Source: Archangium minus (lineage in GTDB: Bacteria; Myxococcota; Myxococcia; Myxococcales; Myxococcaceae). From it: 64,000 bases of DNA. Positions 54,153 through 62,962 of the stretch are shown one piece after another; position 1 is the stretch's first letter, and each line of letters starts with the position of its first letter. Position numbers and translations under genes: made by a program. Below the pieces are notes generated by a model, which searched no databases, was not told where the DNA came from, and saw nothing but the letters and a program-made list of their open reading frames with translations. The stretch covers positions 8,990,001-9,054,000 of the forward strand of contig NZ_CP043494.1 of NCBI RefSeq assembly GCF_044360475.1, in the 5' to 3' direction.

Positions 54153-54187
54153 GCTCCAGGTTCTCCGGAACCTGGGGCCTTTTTGTT
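54153..54187 (+). terminator. Strong rho-independent terminator of the nucleotidase operon
   Basis: Stem GGCTCCAGGTTC (54153-54164) against GAACCTGGGGCC (54169-54180), 11 of 12 pairs, loop TCCG, followed by TTTTTG. It lies 28 bases after the barrel-protein stop. Confidence 0.85.
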
Positions 54188-54333
54188 TCCGCTGGCGCAC
54201 AGCCCTCGAGCGCCCCTGCTGGGTTCGCGGTGTGACAGCGACGGGGATGGGCTGTTTCGCGCGGAGCAGGAAGAGCACCCGGCGCGCGGTGAGCGTGAGC
54301 GCCTGACGTGGCCTCGTGCTACAGACGGCGCGC

Positions 54334-54705
54334 ATGGAGAGAGATCAGCTGCTGTCCTCCTTCGTGAAGGTGCTCGTGTCGGACACCGAGCGCTCGGTGC
54401 GGTTCTATGAGGCGCTCGGGTTCAAGCGGCTCAACGCGGATCCGCCCTTCGTCCACATGAGATGGGAGAACCAGGCGGAGGTGTACCTGGTCGCCGTGCC
54501 CGCGGCGATGGGCCTTCAGGGCCCACGAGGCGTGGGCGTGTTGATCGGCATCCGGGTGGGCGCCATGAGCGTGGACGAAGTGGCCTCGCGTGCGCGGGCC
54601 CACGGAGCGCACGTCGACGGGCCCACCGTGCAGCCCTGGTTCACGAAGGAGCTCGTCGTCACGGATCCCGACGGGTACCGGCTCAACTTCATCGAGCCCG
54701 CGTAG
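54334..54705 (+). CDS. VOC (glyoxalase/bleomycin-resistance fold) protein
   Basis: 123 residues from the ATG at 54334; a GTG at 54316 would add six residues. Paired beta-alpha-beta-beta-beta units: SFVKVLVSDTERSVRFYEALGFKR and LIGIRVGAMSVDEVASRARAHGAHV...KELVVTDPDGYRLNFIEPA. Candidate metal ligands are the Glu in AEVYLV and the Glu in NFIEP. VOC members include glyoxalase I, dioxygenases and resistance proteins; the substrate is unknown. Convergent with the TldE gene. Confidence 0.82.
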   Translation: MERDQLLSSFVKVLVSDTERSVRFYEALGFKRLNADPPFVHMRWENQAEVYLVAVPAAMGLQGPRGVGVLIGIRVGAMSVDEVASRARAHGAHVDGPTVQPWFTKELVVTDPDGYRLNFIEPA

Positions 54706-54720
54706 CGTCGTCTGGAGGCA

Positions 54721-54758
54721 CTCCCCTCCCCGGCCAACCCTTCGCCAGGGAGAGGGAG
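54721..54758. repeat. Imperfect palindrome between convergent genes
   Basis: CTCCCCTCCC (54721-54730) pairs imperfectly with GGGAGAGGGAG (54748-54758). It resembles the CCCTCTCCC/GGGAGAGGG palindrome split by the IS at 18.5-20.0 kb and sits in the same kind of place, between two convergent genes. Confidence 0.5.
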
Positions 54759-54773
54759 CGAACCCGCGCAGGA

Positions 54774-56108
54774 CTACATGCCCGCGAACTGCACGCCCTC
54801 GAAGACGAGGGTGGGCGTGCGCATGGCGCTGTTCTGATACGGATCGTTGCCCACGGCGACGAGCCGCTTCCAGAGGTCGAGCTGGTTGCCCGCGATGTTC
54901 ATCTCGCCGATCGGCTCGGCGAGCTTCCCGCCCCGCACGCGGAAGCCCTGGACGCCGAGGGAGAAGTCACCCGTGACGCCGTTGGAGTTGCCTCCGAGGA
55001 AGCCCGTCACGAGGATGCCCTCCTTGAGGTCCGCCAGGAGCTCGAGCTGGCCCTTCGTCCCGAGCTTCCAGGCGAGGTTGGAGGCGCTGCCCGTCGTCGG
55101 ACGGGCCTTCAGCTTCCGGCCGTAGTAGCTGTCGATGAAGTAGGAGCGGAGCGTGCCTCCGTCGAACAGCGGCAGCGGCCTGGCCGTGATGCCTTCCCCG
55201 TCGAACAGGCGCGAGCCGAGGCCCCGCTTCACGTGCGGCTCGTCCGTGAGGGACAGGAGCTCGCTGCCCACCTGCTGGCCGAGCTTCCCATCGAGGAATG
55301 AGCGCTTCTGCTGAATGGACGCGCCCGACATGGGCCCCAGGAGCATCGACACGAGTCGGCCCGCGGCCCGGTTGTCCACGGCCATGGGCAGCACCGCCGA
55401 CGCACCCTTCGTCGAGCCGAGACGCCCCAGCGCCCGCTCGCCCGCGCGGCGGCCCAGGGTGGCTGCATCGGTCAGGTCCTCGAAGAAGCGCGCGATGGAG
55501 TAGTCGCTCTCCTCCGGCCGGCGTCCATCCGAGTCCTTCGCGCTCACATCGGCGGAGGCGAAGAACTGTGTCCCGCGCGACTCTCCCTCGAAGCCGTTCG
55601 AGCTGACCCGGTACATCTCTCGATGCGAGTCCCCGAAGCCCGTGGTGACGGACAGGATGGCGCCCTTCGTGTCGGCTGAGCGAGCGGCCTCCTCGAGCTC
55701 CCGGGCGAAGCGCTGGCGCTCGTCAGCGGTGAGCTTCGCCTGACGCGGATCCTCGATCGACAGATCGATCTGCGAACGCCCTTGGTAGAGCTCGGGCTCC
55801 GGCAGCCGGCGATACTCGTCACGCGCCAAGGCACGCGTCATCGCGATGGAGTCGGAGATGAAGCGCTCGAGCGCCTCGGGACGCAGGTCGCTGGTGGACA
55901 CCGCGGAGTAGCGCCCGTCGACGTAGAGCTGCAGCGACAGGCCCCGCGTCGTGGCCTCGGAGACCTTCTCCAGCCGGCCATCGCGCCACTGCACCTCTAC
56001 CTCGCGCGCGCGGACCACGGTGGCCGAGGCCTCGTTGGCCCCCTTCTCGCGCGCCAGGGCAACCGTCTGCCGTGCGGCATCCGCCAGGTTCGTGTTCATC
56101 GTGCTCAT
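54774..56108 (-). CDS. TldE/PmbA-like protein
   Basis: 444 residues from the ATG at 56108, with GGGAGG 5 bases upstream. It matches the PmbA/TldE half of the family: no HExxxH zinc site, but conserved regions VEVQWRDGRLEKVSEATTRGLSLQLYVDGRYS and GFLGGNSNGVTGDFSLGVQGF. TldE pairs with TldD to form a heterodimeric zinc protease acting on small peptides. The TldD gene ends 11 bases upstream, so the pair is an operon. Unlike its partner here, this protein has no signal peptide, which raises the question of where the complex forms. Confidence 0.88.
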   Translation of the reverse strand: MSTMNTNLADAARQTVALAREKGANEASATVVRAREVEVQWRDGRLEKVSEATTRGLSLQLYVDGRYSAVSTSDLRPEALERFISDSIAMTRALARDEYRRLPEPELYQGRSQIDLSIEDPRQAKLTADERQRFARELEEAARSADTKGAILSVTTGFGDSHREMYRVSSNGFEGESRGTQFFASADVSAKDSDGRRPEESDYSIARFFEDLTDAATLGRRAGERALGRLGSTKGASAVLPMAVDNRAAGRLVSMLLGPMSGASIQQKRSFLDGKLGQQVGSELLSLTDEPHVKRGLGSRLFDGEGITARPLPLFDGGTLRSYFIDSYYGRKLKARPTTGSASNLAWKLGTKGQLELLADLKEGILVTGFLGGNSNGVTGDFSLGVQGFRVRGGKLAEPIGEMNIAGNQLDLWKRLVAVGNDPYQNSAMRTPTLVFEGVQFAGM

Positions 56109-56119
56109 GTCGGCCTCCC

Positions 56120-57694
56120 TCACGCGTTGCGTCCGCCCACGGTGATCGACGCGACCCGGACCGTGGGAATGCCCTGGGACACCGGCACGCCCTGGCCGTC
56201 CTTGCCGCACGTCCAGCCGCCCTCGTCGATGACGAGGTCATCCGCCACCATGTCCACCTTCTCGAGCACCTTCGGCCCGTTGCCGATGATGTTCACGTCC
56301 TTGATGGGCCGGGTGAGCTTCCCGTCCTCAATGAGGTAGCCGTTCTTCACGTAGAAGGTGAAGTCGCCCGCGCCGATGTTCACCTGCCCGTTCGAGAAGT
56401 TCGAGCAGTAGATGCCCTTCTTCACCGAGGCGATGATCTCATCGCGCTTGTGCGGCCCCGGGAGCATGTACGTCGAGCGCATGCGCGGCAGCGGCGCATG
56501 CCGGTAGCTCTCGCGGCGCCCGTTGCCCGTGGGCTTCACCTTGTAGTGCTTCGCCGAGATGGAGTCGTGCAGGTACGTGGTGAGAACACCGTTCTCCACG
56601 AGCATCGTCTTGTCGGGCACGTTGCCCTCGTCGTCCACGTTGATGGCGCCGCGCGCGTACTCGTTCGTGCCGTCATCGACGATGTTCACGAAGGGATGGG
56701 CAATCGGCTTGTTGAGCTTGTCCGCGTAGATGGACGTGCCCTTGCGGTTGAAGTCGGCCTCCATGCCATGGCCAATCGCCTCGTGCAGGAGGATGCCCGA
56801 CGAGCCCGCCGCGAGCACCACCGGCATCTCACCCGCGGGCGGCTGCGTGGCCTCGAAGAGGATGGTGGTCCGGCTCACCGCCTCGCGCACCATGCGGTCC
56901 AACCGCTCGGGCGAGTAGAACTCCAGCCCCGCGCGGCCAGCGACGCCGTACACGTTCTGCTCGCGCTTGCCGTTCTGCTCGGCCACGCACGAGAGGTAGA
57001 GGGTCGTCATGGGCTGCACGTCCTCGACGAGCCGCCCGTTGCTGTCGGCCACGAGCACCGCGCCGTGCTCATCGGAGAACGACAGGGTCACCTTGGAGAT
57101 GCGCGGATCCGACTTGAAGGCCGCCGCGTTCAGCCCCTCGAGGATGGGCAGCTTCTGCTCGGGACGCACGGCATCCCAGCCCGCCTTGAGCACGTAGCGC
57201 TGGGGAAGGTCCTTGTAGAGGTGGAAGGACTGAGGACCGGGCCGCGAGGGGCCATCCGCGATCGCCGCCGCCGTCCGGGCCGCGCTGCGCATCGCGTCGA
57301 GCGTGAGCTCCTCGGTGAAGGCGTAGCCCGTCTGGTCGCCCTTGATGACGCGCACGCCAACGCCGAGCTCCACGGTGGTGTACGCCTTGTTCACCGCACC
57401 GTCCTCGAGCGCCATGGCCGTGGACACCCGGTGCTGGAAGAACAGATCGCTGTAGTCCCCGCCGCGCGACAGGGCAGCGGCCAGGGTCTCGCGGATGAGG
57501 GTCTCGGTGACGCCGAAGCGAGCGAAGTACCCGATGGAGTTCGAAGGCCCGTCCGAGCCGCCTCCAGGCCCACCCGGGCCCGTCCGCTGCGTCGTTGCAC
57601 AGCCGAGCAGCTCTCCCGCGCCCGCGGCCGCCAGGGCCGTCGTGCCGTAGCCGACGAAGTCACGTCGCGTCATCCCGGTCTTTCCTTTCGACAT
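56120..57694 (-). CDS. TldD-like metalloprotease with Tat/lipoprotein signal
   Basis: 524 residues from the ATG at 57694, with a GAGGGGGGAA ribosome site. The N-terminus has a twin-arginine motif (TRRDFVGYG), a hydrophobic stretch and a lipobox-like LLGC, indicating Tat export and possible lipidation. The TldD body carries the zinc motif LHEAIGHGMEADF and the C-terminal NIGAGDFTFYVKNGYLIEDGKLTRPIKDVNIIGNG. TldD in E. coli is cytoplasmic and acts with TldE. A Tat-targeted TldD next to a signal-less TldE is odd: either the TldE rides along, or the pair acts in different compartments. 125 bases downstream of the LamB-like gene. Confidence 0.88.
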   Translation of the reverse strand: MSKGKTGMTRRDFVGYGTTALAAAGAGELLGCATTQRTGPGGPGGGSDGPSNSIGYFARFGVTETLIRETLAAALSRGGDYSDLFFQHRVSTAMALEDGAVNKAYTTVELGVGVRVIKGDQTGYAFTEELTLDAMRSAARTAAAIADGPSRPGPQSFHLYKDLPQRYVLKAGWDAVRPEQKLPILEGLNAAAFKSDPRISKVTLSFSDEHGAVLVADSNGRLVEDVQPMTTLYLSCVAEQNGKREQNVYGVAGRAGLEFYSPERLDRMVREAVSRTTILFEATQPPAGEMPVVLAAGSSGILLHEAIGHGMEADFNRKGTSIYADKLNKPIAHPFVNIVDDGTNEYARGAINVDDEGNVPDKTMLVENGVLTTYLHDSISAKHYKVKPTGNGRRESYRHAPLPRMRSTYMLPGPHKRDEIIASVKKGIYCSNFSNGQVNIGAGDFTFYVKNGYLIEDGKLTRPIKDVNIIGNGPKVLEKVDMVADDLVIDEGGWTCGKDGQGVPVSQGIPTVRVASITVGGRNA

Positions 57695-57819
57695 GGGTTC
57701 CCCCCTCGTGAAGGGTGCACCGTACTCGGAGCGTAACCTTCCCCTCCAGGAGGGTATTCCAGAGTTCGCGCTTTCCCTCTGTTCAGTGAACGCTACCCCA
57801 TGCCACGGACCGGGGCCCT

Positions 57820-59193
57820 TCAGAACCACCATTCCACGCGGGTCCCCAGGTAGTGCCCCACAGAGGTGGCCCCCACCGTCTGCAGATAGGGAGAGAGAAG
57901 CCCGGCCACGGCGTCATCGTCATAGAACGCCACCGTGTAGAAGAGCCGCAGGTGGGGACGGGCCCAGACGCTGCGCTGTCCCGAGGGAACGATGGTGGGC
58001 ATGAGCGTGAGCTTCACCGCCGTGGCCATGGGCCCGGAGCCCGTCTGGAGGCCCTGGAAGGTGGCCTCGTTGATGAGATGGAACTGATCGGCCAGGTACA
58101 GGGTGCTCCGAGCGCCCACCGCGAAGTCGAGGGAACGGGGTGACGGCGCCTCGCGAGCCCCCTGGTTCCAGTGGAGGATGCCGTAGGCATTGAGGCTGAA
58201 GAGGCGACTGAAGTTGTAGAGGAAGTGGTCCACCACCTCCACGCCAGCGGCGTCCGCGTACAGGTTGCGCTCTCCCGGCAGTCCGAACGAGTCCCACGTC
58301 TGCGCGCCAGCGCGGCTGCCCGAGGCGATGCGGCTGCCATAGCGCACCGACAGGTCATTGAAGTTGTCCTTGCCCAGACTCAAGTGGGCCTTGACTCCCG
58401 CCACCCAGCCGAAGTCCGACGGGAGGCCGACCTCCTCGCCCGTCTCCAGGCGTGTCCGGAGCTCCGGCAGCAGGTGGAACTCCCCCAGCAGGTGGAACGA
58501 GTGTCCGGCCTCCAGCTTGTGCACGTACTGCCCCACGAACACGGTGCGCTGGCGGCGGAGATCCAGGTCCCCGTCCCCGTCGACGTCGAAGTTGTACTGA
58601 GCGCCCGAGCCAGACGTCTGCAGCAGCACCGCCACGTCCAAGGGGCCGTACGCCGCACCCACGCCCTGCCCGGTCAGGTTGTTGAAGTAGAAGTAGTCCG
58701 AGATGTGCACGTCCGTGCCACGGTAGAAGCGAGCGCCGCCCCACAACTTCAGCTTCGGAAGCAGGATGTTGCCCGCCTCCACGTAGGCCTGGAACAGCTC
58801 GATTTGCAGCGTCTCGGTGAATCGGTTGCTGAAGATGCCGATGAACAGCCCTGTCCTGGAGTACATCGAGGGTGTCAGCACCATGTCCGCATAGGGCGCG
58901 GCCGGGTCCTCGCTCTTCTCGAACATGTGCAGCCGGATGGTGGGCTCCAGGTAGTCGCCCTCTTCCAGACGTCCGCCGATAGGAGACCCCGTGAGGTTGA
59001 ACGTCTTGCCCTGAATGAAACGCCCTGAGTTGGGTGCCCAGGCCAACCCAACGCGGCCGTACATGGACAGCTCCAACCGGTCCGCCAGCACGCTCGCGCT
59101 CGCGGAGGGAGCCACAGCCAGCAGGACAAGGAGGCACAACGGAAAGCACGCCCCATGCGCGCGGGTGCGCGCGAGGACACCTGGCGAAGTCAT
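57820..59193 (-). CDS. LamB/maltoporin-like outer-membrane porin
   Basis: 457 residues from the ATG at 59193, with AGGAG 9 bases upstream. Signal peptide about 1-33 (CFPLCLLVLLAVAPSASA). Mature part resembles maltoporins: an early GRVGLAWAPNSG strand, EPTIRLHMFEKSE, KLWGGARFYRGTDVHISDYFYFNNLTGQGVGAAYG, and a C-terminal aromatic end (GTRVEWWF). The KLWGGARFYRGTDVHISDYFYF segment is close to the LamB signature WAGKRFYQRHDVHMID. A DVDGDGDLD loop could bind calcium. Likely passes sugars or oligosaccharides across the outer membrane. Same strand as tldD/tldE. Confidence 0.8.
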   Translation of the reverse strand: MTSPGVLARTRAHGACFPLCLLVLLAVAPSASASVLADRLELSMYGRVGLAWAPNSGRFIQGKTFNLTGSPIGGRLEEGDYLEPTIRLHMFEKSEDPAAPYADMVLTPSMYSRTGLFIGIFSNRFTETLQIELFQAYVEAGNILLPKLKLWGGARFYRGTDVHISDYFYFNNLTGQGVGAAYGPLDVAVLLQTSGSGAQYNFDVDGDGDLDLRRQRTVFVGQYVHKLEAGHSFHLLGEFHLLPELRTRLETGEEVGLPSDFGWVAGVKAHLSLGKDNFNDLSVRYGSRIASGSRAGAQTWDSFGLPGERNLYADAAGVEVVDHFLYNFSRLFSLNAYGILHWNQGAREAPSPRSLDFAVGARSTLYLADQFHLINEATFQGLQTGSGPMATAVKLTLMPTIVPSGQRSVWARPHLRLFYTVAFYDDDAVAGLLSPYLQTVGATSVGHYLGTRVEWWF

Positions 59194-59303
59194 CAAGCGA
59201 GTCTCCTGGGAAGGTAGCGCCTACCGGGCGCGCCACCTAGTTAGGGAGCGCTCGGCGTCGACGGAGTCCCGCTGCCCTCTTCCCTGTCACCCGCTCAACG
59301 CGC

Positions 59304-61202
59304 TTACGCGACGGACGTCATGCGCACTACTTCGTCAAACGACGTGAGTCCCATTGCCAGCTTGCGCACCGCTGCTTCGCGCAGCGTCCGCGTACCGCCC
59401 CGGCGTGCCGCATCCAACATCTGCCGGTGGTTGGCCCCACGAGAGATGAACTCACGCAGCTCGTTGTTCATGTTGACGATTTCGAACGCACCCGTGCGAC
59501 CCCAGTACCCGGTGCCCCGGCAGCGCACGCACCCAGCACCCTTCACGATGCGCACCCCGCCCGGCAGCAGTGGAATGGGAGCGCCCAGCATGGCCAGCTC
59601 GTCCTGCGTGAGCGTCGTCGGCTGCGCACAGTGCGGGCATACGCGCCGCAACAGGCGCTGGGCCATCATCCCGATGAGGCTCTGCGCCAGCAGGAAGGGT
59701 GGCACTCCCAGGTCCTTCAGACGCGCCACCGCGCCGATGGCATCGTTGGTGTGCAGCGTGGAGAGCACCAGGTGGCCCGTGAGCGCGGCTTGCACGGCGT
59801 TCTCCGCCGTCTCCGCGTCACGGATTTCTCCCACCATGATGACGTCCGGATCCTGGCGGAGGATGCTGCGCAGCGCACCGGCGAAGTCGAGCCCCACCTT
59901 GGGCTGCACCTGCACCTGGTTGAAGCCGTCCCACACCATTTCGATCGGATCCTCGATGGTGGTGACGTTGACGTCTGGACCGGCCACCGCCTTCAGCGCC
60001 GAATAGAGCGTGGTCGTCTTGCCGCTGCCCGTGGGGCCGGTGACGAGGATGATGCCGTGGGGCTGATCGATCCACGACTCGAAGACGGTCTTCTCGTCCG
60101 GGTCGAAGCCGAGCTGGGCAATGTCCTGCACCAGCGTCTCCGGATCGAACACACGGATGACGACCTTCTCGCCGAAGGCCGTGGGCAGCGTGGAGACGCG
60201 GAGCTCCACCTCGCGACCATCGCGCTCGGTCTTGATGCGGCCGTCCTGCGGCTTGCGCTTCTCGGAGATGTCGATGCGCGAGAGCGTCTTCACGCGCGAC
60301 ACGATGGGCGGATGCACGCCCGCGGGCAGCGTGTACACGGGGTGAAGCACACCATCGATGCGCAGGCGCACCAGCGAGGTGTTGCGCTTGGGCTCGATGT
60401 GGATATCCGAGGCGCGGTTGTCGAAGGCGTAGCGCAGCATGTAGTCCACGGCCTGCACTACGGGCTGGTCCGCCGCGTCCAGCTCCTGACGGCCGCTGAG
60501 CGAGACGAGCTGCTCGAAGTTGCCGATCTGCGGCGAGTTCTGGGGGTTGGTGCTGAAGTCATCCGCGGCGCGCGCCAGCGTGCGCTTGAAGCCGTAGATG
60601 TCCGCGATGGCCTTGAGGATGTCCGTCTTCGCGGAGAGCACCGGCTCGATGGGCATGCCGGTGAGCACGTGGATGCTCTCGAAGAGCTCCTTGTCGAAGG
60701 GGTTGGCCACCGCCACCAACAGCCGGCCGTCCTGGCCGCGCTCCAGCGGCAGCAGCACGTGCTTCTGTGCGAAGGGGCGGGACACGGTGCGGGTGGCCAG
60801 CGCCATGTCCAGCTTGAGCGGGTCCACCTTCTTGTAGGGAATACCAGCGGCACGAGCGGCGATCTCCGTGACGCGATCCTCGTCGAGCACTCCGCGCCCA
60901 TCCGCCAGGGGCACCTGGAAGGCAGCGACGATCTCCACCGGAGAGACTTCGTAGCGCGCCGCGTCCTTGCCGGTAATCCCCTGGTTCTTGAGGACCCGAG
61001 CCCGCGCGGCCTGCTCGCGGGTGAGGATGTTCTGCCCCTGCTCGGCGGTGAGCACCCGCTGCGAGACGAGCGCCTCGAGGACGAACGAGAGGGAGAAGTC
61101 GGTCTTGCTCCTCGAGGGAGGAGGAGAAGCGGGCGGGGTTACGGGCGCTGGCAACGGCGTCTCCTTGCGGCCACGAAGAACAAAAAGAGAAGGCCGAGGC
61201 AT
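59304..61202 (-). CDS. GspE/PilB-family secretion ATPase
   Basis: 632 residues. Two-part N-terminal region (about 35-215, MshEN/T2SSE_N-like: GITGKDAARYEVSPVEIVAAFQVPLADG). The motor domain has Walker A GPTGSGKTTTLY, the Asp box region TIEDPIEM, Walker B IMVGEIRDAETAENA, and the His box STLHTNDAIGAVARL. A CxxC-x-CxxC zinc site (CPHCAQ, CVRCRGTGYWGR) is typical. It powers assembly of a type IV pilus or type II secretion pseudopilus from the cytoplasm. No pilC, pilin or gsp gene lies nearby, so the dedicated machine is elsewhere. It follows the hem operon on the same strand. Confidence 0.9.
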   Translation of the reverse strand: MPRPSLFVLRGRKETPLPAPVTPPASPPPSRSKTDFSLSFVLEALVSQRVLTAEQGQNILTREQAARARVLKNQGITGKDAARYEVSPVEIVAAFQVPLADGRGVLDEDRVTEIAARAAGIPYKKVDPLKLDMALATRTVSRPFAQKHVLLPLERGQDGRLLVAVANPFDKELFESIHVLTGMPIEPVLSAKTDILKAIADIYGFKRTLARAADDFSTNPQNSPQIGNFEQLVSLSGRQELDAADQPVVQAVDYMLRYAFDNRASDIHIEPKRNTSLVRLRIDGVLHPVYTLPAGVHPPIVSRVKTLSRIDISEKRKPQDGRIKTERDGREVELRVSTLPTAFGEKVVIRVFDPETLVQDIAQLGFDPDEKTVFESWIDQPHGIILVTGPTGSGKTTTLYSALKAVAGPDVNVTTIEDPIEMVWDGFNQVQVQPKVGLDFAGALRSILRQDPDVIMVGEIRDAETAENAVQAALTGHLVLSTLHTNDAIGAVARLKDLGVPPFLLAQSLIGMMAQRLLRRVCPHCAQPTTLTQDELAMLGAPIPLLPGGVRIVKGAGCVRCRGTGYWGRTGAFEIVNMNNELREFISRGANHRQMLDAARRGGTRTLREAAVRKLAMGLTSFDEVVRMTSVA

Positions 61203-61247
61203 CCCGGCACTGACACACGGCGGAGTCCTGGCCGCCCTGCCGACAGT

Positions 61248-62009
61248 CTATCCGCGAATCGCCTGGATGGTCGCCTCGACCAGCGCCTCGGGGGTGGGAC
61301 GCTCGGCGACGGTGGCCACCGGCAACCCCAGCCGCGTCAGTGCCGCTGCGGTGGTGGGACCAATGGCCACCAGCCGTGCAGCACCCAGCCGCTCGCGCCC
61401 GGCCACCTCGAGGAACGCCTCCGCGGTGCGCGGCGAGGCGAAGAGGGCCACGTCCGGGGGTGAGGCCTGGAACAGCTCCTGGGTCTCGGCCGGCAGCGAC
61501 ACGGCCGCGGAGCGGTACGCCGTCACCCGCGTCACCCGTGCGCCATGTTCGCGCAGCGCGTCCTCCAGCTCGCGACGCCCCTCCTCGGCAGCCGGCAGCA
61601 ACACCTCGTCCTCCGGCTCCAAGCCGGGGCGCATCACCTCGTAGAGCGATGCACCCGTGCCCTCGGGGGCCTCGACGGCCACGTTCAACCCGTGACCCTC
61701 CACGGCGCGCGCGGTGCGCGGCCCCACCACAGCGATGCGCACCTGTGCCAGACGCGCCGTCGTGCCGGCTTCACGCAGCGCCTCCATCAGCGCATCCACC
61801 GCCGAGGGGCTGGCGAACACCACCCACTTGTAGCGTTGAATGGACTCCGCAGCCGCTATCAACGGGCGCGGATTCTCCGGAGGCAGCAACTCCAGCAGCG
61901 GGACATGCAGCACGTGCGCGCCCTCGTCCTCCAGAAGGAAGCACAGCTCCTCTGAACGTTCACGGGGGCGCGTCACCAGGACACGGATGCCTTCGAGTCG
62001 CTTTTCCAC
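61248..62009 (-). CDS. hemD: Uroporphyrinogen-III synthase
   Basis: 253 residues. Two-lobe HemD pattern: GIRVLVTRPRERSEELCFLLEDEGAHVLHVPLLELLPP at the N-terminus, WVVFASPSAVDALMEAL, IAVVGPRTARAVEGHG, and VALFASPRTAEAFLEVAG near the end. It closes hydroxymethylbilane into uroporphyrinogen III with ring D inversion. Position after hemC, 11 bases apart, supports the weakly conserved sequence. Third gene of hemA-hemC-hemD. Confidence 0.92.
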   Translation of the reverse strand: MEKRLEGIRVLVTRPRERSEELCFLLEDEGAHVLHVPLLELLPPENPRPLIAAAESIQRYKWVVFASPSAVDALMEALREAGTTARLAQVRIAVVGPRTARAVEGHGLNVAVEAPEGTGASLYEVMRPGLEPEDEVLLPAAEEGRRELEDALREHGARVTRVTAYRSAAVSLPAETQELFQASPPDVALFASPRTAEAFLEVAGRERLGAARLVAIGPTTAAALTRLGLPVATVAERPTPEALVEATIQAIRG

Positions 62010-62020
62010 GGGCGCGCACT

Positions 62021-62962
62021 CTAGGACTCCGGCGAGGACGAGGCGCGACCAAAATCACGGAGGATCTCCGCGGCGCCGAGCGACAACAGTTCCTCGGCGA
62101 GCGCCTCACCTACTGCGAGCGCCGTCTCCACCGGACCGCTGCGCTCTGCCTCCACCACCCTGGAGCCGTCTGGCCGCCCCACCAGTCCACGCAGCCGGAC
62201 GGTGTTGCCCTCCACCGTGGCGTGTCCAGCCAGCGGGACGGTGCACCCTCCCTCCAACCGAGCCATGAAGGCGCGCTCGGCCGTCACCGCGATGCGCGTG
62301 GTGGTGTCCTCCAGCGGCGCCAAGAGGCCGCGCACCCCGGCGTCCTCGGTGCGGCACTGGATGGCGAGCACCCCCTGCCCCACCGCCGGCAGGCTGAGGC
62401 TGGTGGGCAGCACCTCGGTGATCTCCGTCTCCAGCCCCAGCCGCTTGAGGCCTGCGTAGGCGAGCACCGCGCCGTGCAGCTCCAGCTCGCGCGTGCGCGC
62501 CAGCCGCGTCTGCACGTTGCCGCGCAGGCTGATGATCTCCAGGTCCGGCCGCCGCGAGCGCAGGATGCAGCTGCGCCGCAGCGAGGACGTGCCCACGCGC
62601 GCCCCCTTGGGGAGCATGTCCAACGAGAGCCCAGCCGGGCTGCAGAACGCGTCGCGAGGATCCTCGCGCCGGGGCACCGCCGCCAGCAGCAGGCCAGCGG
62701 GCAGCACGGACGTCATGTCCTTGAGGCTGTGGACGGCCAGGTCCGCGCGGCCATCGAGCAGCGACTGCTCAATCTCCTTCACGAACAGCCCCTTGCCCCC
62801 CACGGTGGACAGGGGCGCGGAGAGGAAACGGTCTCCCGCGGTGGTCATCTCCACGAAGGAGACCTCCAGCCCGGGGTGCAGCTGGGTCAGCAGCGAGCCC
62901 ACGTGACGGGCCTGCCAGAGCGCCAGCGGACTCTGCCGGGTGGCGATACGTACAGCCTTCAT
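62021..62962 (-). CDS. hemC: Hydroxymethylbilane synthase (porphobilinogen deaminase)
   Basis: 313 residues, normal length. Landmarks: IATRQSPLALWQA, DLAVHSLKDMTSVLP, GTSSLRRSCILRSRRPDLEIISLRGNVQTRL, and the dipyrromethane cofactor attachment Cys in LEGGCTVPLAGHA. It joins four porphobilinogen units in the cytoplasm. ATG overlaps the hemA stop (ATGA), so the two are translationally coupled. Confidence 0.96.
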   Translation of the reverse strand: MKAVRIATRQSPLALWQARHVGSLLTQLHPGLEVSFVEMTTAGDRFLSAPLSTVGGKGLFVKEIEQSLLDGRADLAVHSLKDMTSVLPAGLLLAAVPRREDPRDAFCSPAGLSLDMLPKGARVGTSSLRRSCILRSRRPDLEIISLRGNVQTRLARTRELELHGAVLAYAGLKRLGLETEITEVLPTSLSLPAVGQGVLAIQCRTEDAGVRGLLAPLEDTTTRIAVTAERAFMARLEGGCTVPLAGHATVEGNTVRLRGLVGRPDGSRVVEAERSGPVETALAVGEALAEELLSLGAAEILRDFGRASSSPES

